The position numbers and the translations under genes were made by a program. The notes under the pieces were generated by a model. The model searched no databases and was not told where the DNA came from. It saw only the letters and a list, made by a program, of their open reading frames with translations. Shown here piece after piece: positions 42,357 through 50,229 of a stretch of DNA of 64,000 bases (its first letter is position 1; each line of letters opens with the position of its first letter). The DNA lies in NCBI GenBank assembly GCA_963792915.1, contig CAWBYD010000002.1, forward strand, positions 496,001 to 560,000. The letters run 5' to 3'. Source of the stretch: Solirubrobacter sp963792915 (GTDB lineage: Bacteria; Actinomycetota; Thermoleophilia; Solirubrobacterales; Solirubrobacteraceae).

Positions 42357-43295
42357 ATGGCCACGCACTACTTCCCGACGGACGAGGTGCACTTCACGTG
42401 GGACGCCGGCACCGCGCCGGTGCTCACGGTCGCCGACGGCGACACCGTGGTGTTCGAGACGCGCGACGTCAGCGACAACCAGATCGGCCCCGGCTCGGAC
42501 GCGAGCGCGATCGCCGGCATGGACTGGAGCCGGGTCTACCCGCTCGCCGGCCCGGTCGCCGTCGAGGGCGCGGCGCCCGGCGACGTGCTCGCCGTCGACA
42601 TCCTCGACATCCACACGCGCGGCTGGGGCTGGACGGCGATCTTCCCCGGGCTCGGGCTGCTGCCGGACGACTTCCCGGACGCGTACCTGCGCATCTTCGA
42701 CCTCACGCACGGCGACGTCGCCTACTTCCGCGAGGACATCGTGATCCCGCTCGACCCGTTCTTCGGGACGATGGGCGTGTGCCCGGCCGGCGCGAGCGCG
42801 CAGCCGGTCATGCCGCCCGGCCCGTTCGGCGGGAACCTCGACACGCGCCAGCTGACCGCCGGCACGACGCTCTACCTGCCGGTGCAAGTCGAGGGCGCGA
42901 ACTTCTCCTGCGGCGACGCGCACGGCTGCCAGGGCGACGGCGAGATCTGCGTCACCGGCCTGGAGGCGCCGATGTACGCCGCGCTGCGCTTCCGCGTCGA
43001 GACGGGGCGCAGCATCGCGTTCCCGCAGTACCGGACGGCCGGGCCGCTGACCCCGATGGTCGACGACGGGCGCTTCTTCGGCACCACCGGCGTCGGGCCG
43101 GACCTCTACACGAACGCGCAGAACGCGACGCGGGCGATGGTCGACCACCTGACCGCGGTCTACGAGCTCTCGCGCGAGGACGCGTACCTGCTGTGCTCGC
43201 TGGCCGTCGACCTGAAGATCTCCGAGATCGTCGACGCGGGCGAGTTCGTGGTCAGCGCCGTCCTGCCCGAGGCGATCTTCGCGGAGTTCTCATAG
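42357..43295 (+). CDS. acetamidase/formamidase family hydrolase
   Basis: A 312-residue FmdA_AmdA family enzyme (HYFPTDEVHFTWDAGTAPVLTVADGDTVVFETRDVSDNQIGPGSD; PGDVLAVDILDIHTRGWGWTAIFPGLGLLPDDF; MGVCPAGASAQPVMPPGPFGGNLDTRQLTAGTTLYLPVQVEGANFSCGDAHGCQGDGEICVTGLE when read in parts). It hydrolyses short amides such as formamide or acetamide to ammonia and the acid. The conserved GDAHxxQGDGE metal/active-site segment is intact. It ends 6 bp inside the convergent PBP gene. Confidence 0.9.
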   Translation: MATHYFPTDEVHFTWDAGTAPVLTVADGDTVVFETRDVSDNQIGPGSDASAIAGMDWSRVYPLAGPVAVEGAAPGDVLAVDILDIHTRGWGWTAIFPGLGLLPDDFPDAYLRIFDLTHGDVAYFREDIVIPLDPFFGTMGVCPAGASAQPVMPPGPFGGNLDTRQLTAGTTLYLPVQVEGANFSCGDAHGCQGDGEICVTGLEAPMYAALRFRVETGRSIAFPQYRTAGPLTPMVDDGRFFGTTGVGPDLYTNAQNATRAMVDHLTAVYELSREDAYLLCSLAVDLKISEIVDAGEFVVSAVLPEAIFAEFS

Positions 43296-44960
43296 CGCGG
43301 CGCGCATGACCTGACGGGCGATCGGCGCGGCGGCGGTGCCGCCGAACCCGGCACCGACGAGCATCACCGCGACCGCGACCCGCGGGTTGCCCGCGGGGGC
43401 GAACGCGACGAACCACGCATCCGCGTCCTTGGGGTTCGTGGAGTTGGGCCGCAGCTCGGCGGTGCCGGTCTTGCCCGCCACCGCCACGCCCGGCACGGCT
43501 CCCGCCTTGCCGGTTCCCGAGTTGACCACCGCGAGCATCATGTCGCGGACCTCGCCGGCGACCTTCGCGCTGACGGCGCGCTTGCGCCGGCGCTGGGTGC
43601 CGGCGAGGTGCGGCTTGACGCGCACGCCGCCGTTGCCGATCGTCGCGGCCACCGACGCCATCCCGAGCGGCGTCGCGAGGTCCTTGTCCTGGCCGATCGC
43701 GCTCGAGCCGACCGCGATCGCGTCCTTGAGCTCGGACGCCTTCGGGATCGTGTCCGCCTTGGCCGCGGGCACGTCGGGCTGCTCGTTGAAGCCGAAGAGC
43801 TCGGCGGTCGCCACGAGCCGCTTGGCGCCGAGCCGCGCGCCGAGCGGCGCGAACACCGAGTTGCAGGAGTCCGCGAACGACGTCGAGAGGCCGCCGCCGC
43901 AGCTCTCGCCCCCGGCGTTGGAGAGCGTGACGCCCGAGAGCGTCGCGGCCGTCCGCACCGGGTACGAGCTGGCCGGCGTGGCGATGCCGTACTTCAGCGC
44001 GGCCGCGAGCGTGATGATCTTGAACGTGCTGCCGGGCGGCTGCGGGGCGGAGACCGCGAGCCCGGCCAGTGCCAGGATCGCGCCGCTGCGGGGATTGAGC
44101 ACCGCGACGCCGCCGAGCTTGCCGCCCAGCGCGGCGTTGGCGGTGCGCTGCAGCCCGAGCCGGATCGTCGTGTGCACGGACTTCGGGCGCTTGCCGTCCA
44201 CGCGCGCGATCACGCGGTCACCGAAGCGCAGCGTCGAGCTGGGCGCACCGGCCAGGCGCGCGTCGTAGATGCGCTCGAGCCCGGTCGCCTTGGTCCTGCC
44301 CGTCGGCGGCTCGCCCGCGATCGCCGCGCCCGTGGGGTCGGACGCGAGGATGCGCCCGCCGGAGTCGTAGATGCTGCCGCGCTTGGGAAGGACGCCGCTG
44401 CGGCGGCGGACCGCCTCGCCCTTGCGCAGGCCCGGCAGGCGCAGCTCGGGGCTCCAGGCGATCAGCGTCTTGCCGGCCTCCTCATGGGCACGGAACGTCA
44501 GCGTCCCGGTCAGCGTCCCGAAGCGCTCGGTCTTGACCGTCGCGGGGACGCTGACCGTGCCGTCGGAGTGCAACGCAGTGAGCGACCCCGCCTGGATCGA
44601 GGTCACGCCGGCGGCGGCGTTCGCGCGCCGGTACTCCGCGTCGAAGGAGAGCTTGGTCGTCGCGCGCCGGCTGGCGGCGTCGAGCAGCGCGTACATCGCG
44701 TCGTGATCGCCCTTGGTCCAGTCCGTCACGAACGCCTGCACGGTCGCGCGCCGGTGGTCGGAGTGCAGTTGCGCCTTGACCAGCATGTAGACGGCGGCCC
44801 CGGCGGCGGCGATCACCACGGCGAGCGTGAACAGGATCGACAGCGACGGAAGCTGGCGCCGCCGGCGCCGGCGCCGCGCGCTCGACCCGGCGAGGAACAG
44901 CGAACCGGCCCGGGGCGTGTACCCGAGCGATCCGGAACGGCGTCGACGTCGGCGGGCCAC
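43290..44960 (-). CDS. class B penicillin-binding protein with NTF2-like domain
   Basis: A 556-residue transpeptidase. An Arg-rich cytoplasmic tail (1-38), one membrane helix (about 39-65, LSILFTLAVVIAAAGAAVYMLV), an NTF2-like MecA_N-type domain (70-165), a dimerisation region (LPKRGSIYDSGGRILAS) and the transpeptidase follow. Active-site motifs are SxxK in PGSTFKIITL (about residue 310), SxN in DSCNSVFAPLG (about 364) and KTG in VAGKTGTAEL (about 493). It crosslinks peptidoglycan stem peptides outside the membrane. The start GTG 44960 follows TAGAAC by 8 nt. Confidence 0.88.
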   Translation of the reverse strand: MARRRRRRSGSLGYTPRAGSLFLAGSSARRRRRRRQLPSLSILFTLAVVIAAAGAAVYMLVKAQLHSDHRRATVQAFVTDWTKGDHDAMYALLDAASRRATTKLSFDAEYRRANAAAGVTSIQAGSLTALHSDGTVSVPATVKTERFGTLTGTLTFRAHEEAGKTLIAWSPELRLPGLRKGEAVRRRSGVLPKRGSIYDSGGRILASDPTGAAIAGEPPTGRTKATGLERIYDARLAGAPSSTLRFGDRVIARVDGKRPKSVHTTIRLGLQRTANAALGGKLGGVAVLNPRSGAILALAGLAVSAPQPPGSTFKIITLAAALKYGIATPASSYPVRTAATLSGVTLSNAGGESCGGGLSTSFADSCNSVFAPLGARLGAKRLVATAELFGFNEQPDVPAAKADTIPKASELKDAIAVGSSAIGQDKDLATPLGMASVAATIGNGGVRVKPHLAGTQRRRKRAVSAKVAGEVRDMMLAVVNSGTGKAGAVPGVAVAGKTGTAELRPNSTNPKDADAWFVAFAPAGNPRVAVAVMLVGAGFGGTAAAPIARQVMRAAL

Positions 44961-45013
44961 CGCTGTTGGTTCTAGCGGACGGAAGTCCGAGGAGGTCCGA
45001 TTGACGGCGCCCG

Positions 45014-45019
45014 TACAAT
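45014..45019 (+). promoter_or_regulatory. -10 element of the aminotransferase leader
   Basis: TACAAT lies 7 nt before GTG 45027, the start of a 10-codon leader ORF. TTGACG (45001-45006) is only 7 bp upstream, too close for a normal -35. Confidence 0.5.
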
Positions 45020-45026
45020 TCGTTGC

Positions 45027-45059
45027 GTGAGGCGAGTAGCCCGCTCCACCGCCCCGTAA
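45027..45059 (+). CDS. leader peptide VRRVARSTAP
   Basis: GTG 45027 to TAA 45057-45059 encodes ten residues, VRRVARSTAP. The start is 7 nt after TACAAT, so it is likely translated from a leaderless mRNA. Its last five codons cover the 5' arm of the leader hairpin (45046-45054). That geometry is typical of ribosome-sensed attenuators. Three of ten codons are Arg; which amino acid is sensed is not clear. Confidence 0.45.
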   Translation: MRRVARSTAP

Positions 45060-45124
45060 GGCCCGGCAGAGCGCCGGGAGGGCGGTGGTTCACGTCCTCT
45101 TCTCAAGCCGGAGCCCCAACCACC
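45046..45124 (+). promoter_or_regulatory. mutually exclusive hairpins before the aminotransferase start
   Basis: CCACCGCCC (45046-45054) pairs perfectly with GGGCGGTGG (45080-45088), enclosing a second perfect stem CCCGGC/GCCGGG (45062-45067 with 45073-45078). GGTGGTT (45084-45090) can instead pair with AACCACC (45118-45124), which is immediately before ATG 45125. The two pairings share bases 45084-45088 and exclude each other, so the second would hide the translation start. No Shine-Dalgarno is visible. Confidence 0.5.
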
Positions 45125-46330
45125 ATGGCGATCTCGCTCTCCGCGTCGCTCGACGGCGCCACCATCTCCCGCCGGCTGGCGGAGACCCAGTCATCACCGA
45201 TTCGCGAGCTGCTGCAGTTAGCCGCGCGCCCCGAGGTGATCTCACTGGCCGGCGGCCTGCCGGCGCCCGACACGTTCGACGTCCCGGGCCTGCGCGACGC
45301 GTTCGCCGACGTGCTGTCCGGTCCGCGTGCGACGCACGCGCTGCAGTACTCGACGACCGAGGGCGAGCCGGCGTTGCGCGCCCGGCTCGCGGAGTACATG
45401 TCGCGCGGCGGGCTCGCGGTCGGCGCGGACGACCTGCTGATCACGACCGGCTCCCAGCAGGCGCTGGGGCTCGTCGCGGCCGCGCTTCTCGACCCCGGGG
45501 ACACCGTCCTCGTCGAGGAGCCGACCTACCTCGCCGCGCTGCAGTCGTTCGCGCTCGCCGACCTCCGGGTCGTCCCGGTTTCCGGCGACGACTCCGGTCC
45601 GGATCCGGACGCGCTGATCGAGACCGCGCGCCGCGAGCGCGCCACGGTCTTCTACGTGATCCCGACGTTCCAGAACCCGACCGGGCGCACGATGCCGGCC
45701 GAGCGCCGCGCGGCGCTCGCCGAGGCCGCCGCGACCGCCGGGCTGTGGCTGGTCGAGGACGATCCCTACAGCGCGCTGCGCCTGGAGGGCGAGACGGTGG
45801 ACCTGCTGGCCGCCCAGCCCGCGGCGCGCGAGCGCACGATCGTCATCCAGACGCTCTCCAAGGTGCTCTCGCCCGGGCTGCGGATCGGCTACCTGCGCGC
45901 GCCGGCGATGCTGCGCGGGCCGCTCGCGGTCGCCAAGCAGGCGGCCGACCTGCACACGTCGACGGTCGCCCAGATGGCGGCGGCGCGCTGGCTGGAGACC
46001 CATGACCTCGGTGAGCACATCGCCTCGCTCGCCGCCCACTACCGCCCGCGCCGCGACGCGCTGCTCGCCGGCCTGGCCGAGCACCTCCCGGCGGGCAGCC
46101 GCTGGACCGAGCCCGAAGGCGGCCTGTTCATCTGGGTCTCGCTGCCCGACGGCTACGACAGCGAGACGGTGCTGCCACGCGCGATCGAGCGCGGCGTCGC
46201 CTACGTCCCCGGCGGCTACTTCTACGCGGGCGCCCCGCGCCCGGAGACGCTGCGGGTGTCATTCGCGACCGCGTCGCCGGCCGAACTGGTCGAGGGCGCC
46301 GCGCGTCTGGGAGCGGCGATCGCGGGGTAG
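45125..46330 (+). CDS. PLP-dependent aminotransferase (class I/II, 2-aminoadipate/AroH-like)
   Basis: A 401-residue aminotransferase. Family segments: RPEVISLAGGLPAPDTFD, HALQYSTTEGEPALRARLAEYMSRGG, LLITTGSQQALGLVAAALLDPGDTVLVEEPTYLAAL, FYVIPTFQNPTGRTMPAERR, LVEDDPYSAL and the PLP Lys in IQTLSKVLSPGLRIGYLRAP (about residue 246). This resembles LysN/AroH-like and MocR-derived enzymes that transaminate 2-aminoadipate, aromatic or branched-chain substrates. ATG 45125 is chosen; the frame stays open to TTG 45023, but that reading is only 3 nt from the -10. A structured leader precedes it. Confidence 0.87.
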   Translation: MAISLSASLDGATISRRLAETQSSPIRELLQLAARPEVISLAGGLPAPDTFDVPGLRDAFADVLSGPRATHALQYSTTEGEPALRARLAEYMSRGGLAVGADDLLITTGSQQALGLVAAALLDPGDTVLVEEPTYLAALQSFALADLRVVPVSGDDSGPDPDALIETARRERATVFYVIPTFQNPTGRTMPAERRAALAEAAATAGLWLVEDDPYSALRLEGETVDLLAAQPAARERTIVIQTLSKVLSPGLRIGYLRAPAMLRGPLAVAKQAADLHTSTVAQMAAARWLETHDLGEHIASLAAHYRPRRDALLAGLAEHLPAGSRWTEPEGGLFIWVSLPDGYDSETVLPRAIERGVAYVPGGYFYAGAPRPETLRVSFATASPAELVEGAARLGAAIAG

Positions 46331-46384
46331 GCGACCCGGATGGCGTCCAGGCCCCATCCCGATCTCGACCAGGTACGGTCCGCC

Positions 46385-47320
46385 ATGCGCGGGCGCGACG
46401 AGCGACGCGAGACGATGCTCGGACACATCACCGACCCCACCGCCCCTGAGGGACTGGCGCGCCGGGAGCTCCCGCTCCCGGCCCCCGGCGAGGGCGAGGT
46501 GGCGATCGACGTCCGCGCCTACGCCATCAACCGCGGCGAGCTGAACCTGCTCAAGGACCGGCCCGAGGGATGGATGCCGGGACAGGACGTGGCGGGCACG
46601 CTCGCCGACGGCACGCGCGTGGTGGGGATCGCCGACGGCGGCGGCTGGTCCGAGCGCGCAGTGGTGCCCGCGCACCGCGTCGCACCGCTGCCGGACGCCG
46701 TGAGCTTCGAGGACGCGGCGGCGCTGCCGGTCGCCGGACTGACCGCGCTGCGCGCGCTGCGCGAGGCGGGGCCGCTGCTCGGGCGGCGGCTGCTCGTCAC
46801 CGGCGCGACGGGCGGCGTCGGCTCGTTCGCGGTCCAGCTCGGCGCGCTGGCCGGCGCCCACGTCACCGCGCTGGTGAGCGGGGAGCACCGCGCCGACGCC
46901 GCGCGGGCGCTCGGCGCGCACGCCGTCGTGACGCTCGACGGCGAGCAGCTCGGCGGCGAGCCCGAGCGCTTCGACGCCGTGCTCGACGGCGTCGGCGGAC
47001 CGGTGCTGCGGGCGGCGATCCACCGCCTGGCCAAGCGCGGCGCCGTGATCGCCTACGGCGTCGCCGGCACGCGCGAGCCGACGCCGCTGGCCTTCTTCGA
47101 CTTCGCGCAGGGGCCGCTCGGGCGGCTCGTTGGCTTCTTCGTCTACCAGACGGGCGAGGAGACCTTCGGGGACGACCTCGGGGTGCTCGCGGGCCTCGTC
47201 GCCGGCGGGCGCCTGCGCGTGGATCGCGGCACGACGCGGCCCTGGGATCAGACGCGCGACGCGCTGCAGGGGCTGCGCGAGCGCACGATCACCGGCAAGG
47301 CCGTGCTCACGATTGGCTGA
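46385..47320 (+). CDS. zinc-type MDR alcohol dehydrogenase/quinone reductase-like oxidoreductase
   Basis: A 311-residue medium-chain dehydrogenase. The N-terminal GroES-like domain (APGEGEVAIDVRAYAINRGELNLLKDRPEGWMPGQDVAGTLADG) lacks the catalytic zinc Cys/His, like quinone reductases. The Rossmann fold has VTGATGGVGSFAVQLGALAGAHVTALVSG, and the product domain ends RTITGKAVLTIG. It uses NADPH on an unknown carbonyl/enone. The start ATG 46385 lies 5 nt after TACGGT; ATG 46340 or 46415 are alternatives. It overlaps the MFS gene by 8 bp. Confidence 0.82.
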   Translation: MRGRDERRETMLGHITDPTAPEGLARRELPLPAPGEGEVAIDVRAYAINRGELNLLKDRPEGWMPGQDVAGTLADGTRVVGIADGGGWSERAVVPAHRVAPLPDAVSFEDAAALPVAGLTALRALREAGPLLGRRLLVTGATGGVGSFAVQLGALAGAHVTALVSGEHRADAARALGAHAVVTLDGEQLGGEPERFDAVLDGVGGPVLRAAIHRLAKRGAVIAYGVAGTREPTPLAFFDFAQGPLGRLVGFFVYQTGEETFGDDLGVLAGLVAGGRLRVDRGTTRPWDQTRDALQGLRERTITGKAVLTIG

Positions 47321-48896
47321 GCGCCGCTACAACCCGTTCGCGGCGCTCACGGTCCTCAGCCTCGGGCTGTTCATGACGCTGCTCGACGTGACCATCGTCA
47401 ACGTCGCGATCCCGCAGCTGCTGGACTCGCTCGGGGCGTCGATCGACGAGGCGCTGTGGGTGCTGAACGCGTACGTGCTGGTGCTGGGCGTGGCGCTGAT
47501 CACCGCCGGCCGCCTGGGTGACATCTACGGCCCGCGCAACGTGTACCTCGCCGGCACCGCGTTGTTCACGCTCGCCAGCGCCGCGTGCGGGCTCTCCAAC
47601 AGCCCGGGGGCGCTGATCGCCGCGCGCGCCGTCCAGGGGCTCGGCGCCGCGCTGCTGACACCGCAGCCGCTCGCGATCGTGCTGCCGCTGTTCCCGCCCG
47701 AGCGGCGCGGCGCGGCGTTCTCGATCAACGGCGTGGTCGCGGGCGTGGCCGCCGTCGCCGGGCCGACGGTCGGCGGTCTGATCGTCACGCACTGGGACTG
47801 GCGCGGGATCTTCTTCGTCAACCTCCCCGTCGGCGTCGCGTCGATCGCGCTCACGCTCTGGCTGGTGCCCGACCTGCGGCCCGGGCGCCGGCACCGGCTG
47901 GACCTCGCGGGCGTGGCGGTCGCCACCCTGGCACTGACCGCGATCACGTTCGGCCTGATCGAGGGCCAGCGCTACAGCTGGGGCCCGGGCATCGTCGCCC
48001 TCCTGGTCGCCGGTGTGCTGCTGCTCGGCGTCTTCGTGGTGATGCAGAAGCGCCGCCAGACCGGCGAGCGCGAGCCGCTCGTGCCGTTCGCCCTGTTCAA
48101 GGACCGCAACTACACGCTGATGATCATCGTCGCGGCGGCGATGCAGCTCGGCATGTCGGGGCTCTTCCTGCCGTTCACGATCTACCTGCAGTCGGTGCTC
48201 GGGCTGAGCGCCCTGCAGGCCGGGCTCGTGTACGTGCCGTTCAGCGTCATGTCGATGCTGCTGACGCCGGTCGCCGGGCGGCTCACCGACAGGATCGGCG
48301 GCAAGTACATCCTCTTCACCGGCCTGCTGCTGTTCTCGTTCGGCACCGTCCTGCAGGCCATCGTGGCCGACGTGGACTCGACGCGCTGGGTCTTCGTCCC
48401 GGGCGTGATCATCTCGGGCATCGGCATCGCGGGCATCTTCGTACCGATGATCACGGTCGCGATGGGGGAGGTGCGCCCGCGGATGGCGGGCGCGGCGTCG
48501 GGCCTGATCAACACGACGCGCCAGCTGGGCGGGGCGATCGGCGGCGCGCTGGTCGGCGCGCTGCTGCAGAACCGGCTCGCCGCCGCGCTGCACGACGAGG
48601 CGGTCCGGCTGGCGGGCGCGCTGCCCGCGCAGGTCCGCACGGGGTTCGTCGACGGCTTCAGCGGCGCGGCGAGCGGCGGCCTGGAGGTCGGCGCGGGGCA
48701 GACCGGCGGACGCGTCCAGGTCCCGCCGGGCACGCCGCACGACATCACGGTCCAGATCGGCGCGCTGGCGCGCGCGGTGTTCGACCATGCGTACGTGAGC
48801 GCGATGCGCTGGGCGCTCGTCCTGCCCGCCGTGATCCTGGCGCTGACCGCGCTGTCGTGCCTGGCGATCAAGCAGCGCGTCCCGGTCCCGGCGTGA
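47313..48896 (+). CDS. MFS drug transporter, DHA2 (EmrB/QacA) family
   Basis: A 527-residue efflux pump with fourteen predicted membrane helices. Motifs: LGLFMTLLDVTIVNVAIPQLL (TM1, D of motif D1), GRLGDIYGPRNVYLAG (motif A) and ARAVQGLGAALLTPQPLAIV (motif B). It exports drugs or metabolites with proton antiport. TTG 47313 starts inside the upstream gene's last codons, the only reasonable start before AERRYNPFAALTVLSLG. It is coupled to the reductases on both sides, suggesting one detoxification or export unit. Confidence 0.85.
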   Translation: MAERRYNPFAALTVLSLGLFMTLLDVTIVNVAIPQLLDSLGASIDEALWVLNAYVLVLGVALITAGRLGDIYGPRNVYLAGTALFTLASAACGLSNSPGALIAARAVQGLGAALLTPQPLAIVLPLFPPERRGAAFSINGVVAGVAAVAGPTVGGLIVTHWDWRGIFFVNLPVGVASIALTLWLVPDLRPGRRHRLDLAGVAVATLALTAITFGLIEGQRYSWGPGIVALLVAGVLLLGVFVVMQKRRQTGEREPLVPFALFKDRNYTLMIIVAAAMQLGMSGLFLPFTIYLQSVLGLSALQAGLVYVPFSVMSMLLTPVAGRLTDRIGGKYILFTGLLLFSFGTVLQAIVADVDSTRWVFVPGVIISGIGIAGIFVPMITVAMGEVRPRMAGAASGLINTTRQLGGAIGGALVGALLQNRLAAALHDEAVRLAGALPAQVRTGFVDGFSGAASGGLEVGAGQTGGRVQVPPGTPHDITVQIGALARAVFDHAYVSAMRWALVLPAVILALTALSCLAIKQRVPVPA

Positions 48897-49681
48897 TCGA
48901 GACGCGCCCGCTCGGCCGCGGGGGGCCGCCGGTCGGGGTCGTCGGCATGGGCACCTGGCAGTCGCTGGAGCGCGCGGGCACCGCCGGCCCGGTCGTGGAC
49001 GCCGCGCTCGCCGCGGGCGCGACGTTCCTCGACACGAGCCCGATGTACGGGAACGCCGAGCGCCTGCTCGGCGAGGCGCTGGAGGGGCGCCGCGAGCGCG
49101 CGTTCGTCGCCACCAAGGTGTGGACACCTGACGACGCCGAGGCCGAGCGCCAGATCGCGCATGCGCTCGGCTGGTTCGGCGGCCGCGTCGACCTCTACCA
49201 GGTCCACAACCTGGTCGCCTGGCGCGCGCGGCTCGACACGCTCGAGCGGCTGCGCGAGGCCGGCCAGGTGGGGCTGATCGGCGCGACGCACTACAGCGCG
49301 TCGGCGTTCGGCGAGCTCGCGCGGATCATGCGCAGCGGGCGCATCACGGCGATCCAGGTTCCGTACAACCCACACCAGCGCGAGGTCGAGCGTGAGCTGC
49401 TCCCGCTCGCCGCCGAGCTCGGGATCGGCGTCGTGGTGATGCGGCCGTTCGGCGAGGGCGCGCTGCTGCGGCGGACGCCGGACGTCGCGCCGCTGGCGGA
49501 GTTCGGCGTCACGACGTGGCCGCAGGCGCTGCTGAAGTGGGTGCTGTCGGACCTCCGCACGACGGTCGCGATCCCCGCGTCGTCGCAGCCCGAGCGCGTC
49601 GGCGCCAACGCCGCGGCTGGGCGGCCGCCGTGGTTCGGCCCCGGCGAGCGCGCCCTCGTGGCGCGCCTCGCCGGGGCCTGA
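48893..49681 (+). CDS. aldo/keto reductase
   Basis: A 262-residue AKR. TIM-barrel segments: VGVVGMGTW, FLDTSPMYGNAERLLGEAL with catalytic Asp and Tyr, FVATKVWTPDD with Lys, and VDLYQVHNLVAW, where the active-site His is kept. The C-terminal NADPH loop reads TTVAIPASSQPERVGANAAA. It reduces an unknown carbonyl. The start GTG 48893 overlaps the MFS stop (GTGA). It is the third gene of the dehydrogenase/MFS/reductase chain and ends 10 bp from the convergent ACT-domain gene. Confidence 0.85.
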   Translation: MIETRPLGRGGPPVGVVGMGTWQSLERAGTAGPVVDAALAAGATFLDTSPMYGNAERLLGEALEGRRERAFVATKVWTPDDAEAERQIAHALGWFGGRVDLYQVHNLVAWRARLDTLERLREAGQVGLIGATHYSASAFGELARIMRSGRITAIQVPYNPHQREVERELLPLAAELGIGVVVMRPFGEGALLRRTPDVAPLAEFGVTTWPQALLKWVLSDLRTTVAIPASSQPERVGANAAAGRPPWFGPGERALVARLAGA

Positions 49682-49691
49682 CCCCAATGAC

Positions 49692-49961
49692 TTACGACGC
49701 GGCGTAGGAGACCTGTCGCACATCAATCGCGGCCTCCAGGCGCCCGCGCAGCAGCTGCAGGTGGCGCTCGTCGGCGCTGACCGCGAGCTCGATGCGCGAC
49801 AGCGCGGGTTCCGCGGTCGGCCCGTAGGTCATCGCGAGGACGCGGGCGCCGCGGCGCTGGCAGATGCCGAGCACGCGCAGCAGCGCGCCGGGGGCGTCGG
49901 CGACGTCGACGGATAGACGGGAGACGGAGCTGGGGGCGACGCCGGGCGGGAGGAGCAGCAT
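49692..49961 (-). CDS. ACT-domain protein, IlvM/IlvN-like acetolactate synthase small-subunit type
   Basis: An 89-residue single ACT domain (SSVSRLSVDVADAPGALLRVLGICQRRGARVLAMTYGPTAEPALSRIELAVSADERHLQLLRGRLEAAIDVRQV). It resembles the short regulatory subunit of acetohydroxyacid synthase (IlvM, or the N-terminal half of IlvN). That enzyme normally needs a large subunit, and none is in this window. ATG 49961 fits the domain; ATG 50006 would add 15 residues. It is preceded by an Ile-rich leader peptide and a terminator-like hairpin, which strongly supports a role in branched-chain amino acid synthesis. Confidence 0.78.
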   Translation of the reverse strand: MLLLPPGVAPSSVSRLSVDVADAPGALLRVLGICQRRGARVLAMTYGPTAEPALSRIELAVSADERHLQLLRGRLEAAIDVRQVSYAAS

Positions 49962-50059
49962 GGCTTGAACGGCCTTTCTGTCCCCGGGAACCTCCGCGCC
50001 GCACATCCGCCGACGTCCCGCTGGGACGGTCAGGCCTGCGGGCGCGAAGGACCGCAGGC
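49962..50059 (-). promoter_or_regulatory. attenuator hairpins of the ACT-domain gene
   Basis: GGCCTGCGG (50052-50060 on the minus strand) pairs perfectly over 9 bp with CCGCAGGCC (50033-50041), starting at the leader stop codon. A second 6-bp hairpin, CGTCCC/GGGACG (50014-50028), follows. A CCCGGGGAC segment (49983-49991) could pair with part of the second hairpin, giving an alternative fold. No run of U follows the first hairpin, so a translational or rho-type mechanism is as likely as intrinsic termination. Confidence 0.55.
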
Positions 50060-50128
50060 CTAGCGAATGATGATGGCGATGCGGATGGCGAAGCCGCGCG
50101 AGAGCGAGGTGGCGCTAGGCGGCTTCAT
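50060..50128 (-). CDS. isoleucine-rich leader peptide (ilv-type attenuator)
   Basis: A 22-residue ORF from ATG 50128 to TAG 50060-50062. Its last ten residues are FAIRIAIIIR: five Ile codons within eight positions, just before the stop and the hairpin. It is preceded by GGAGGGG and by TACGGT (minus strand, 50137-50142). A ribosome starved for Ile would stall on these codons and change folding of the downstream RNA, as in ilv leaders of other bacteria. It reads toward the ACT-domain gene. Confidence 0.7.
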   Translation of the reverse strand: MKPPSATSLSRGFAIRIAIIIR

Positions 50129-50229
50129 CCCCTCCGACCGTAGCGGGCCTGTCAACGCGCGCGGCGCTCGGCCCGCCGCGGCGCGACGTTTCCACCCGCG
50201 CGGCGCCGGACCTGTCAACGTCCGCGCCG
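50129..50229. promoter_or_regulatory. divergent region between ilv-type leader and monooxygenase
   Basis: CCTGTCAACG occurs twice in direct orientation (50148-50157 and 50211-50220), 63 bp apart, about six helical turns. The left copy flanks the leader promoter and the right copy ends 9 bp before ATG 50230. This could be a protein-binding pair; the regulator is unknown. Confidence 0.35.

Noticed and set aside
45001..45006. TTGACG as -35 of the aminotransferase leader
   Set aside because: Only 7 bp separate it from TACAAT, far from the usual 16-18.
45080..45100. T-box antiterminator-like GGTGGTTCACGTCC
   Set aside because: The leader is about 100 nt with no stem I or specifier loop, and the match to the T-box sequence is partial.
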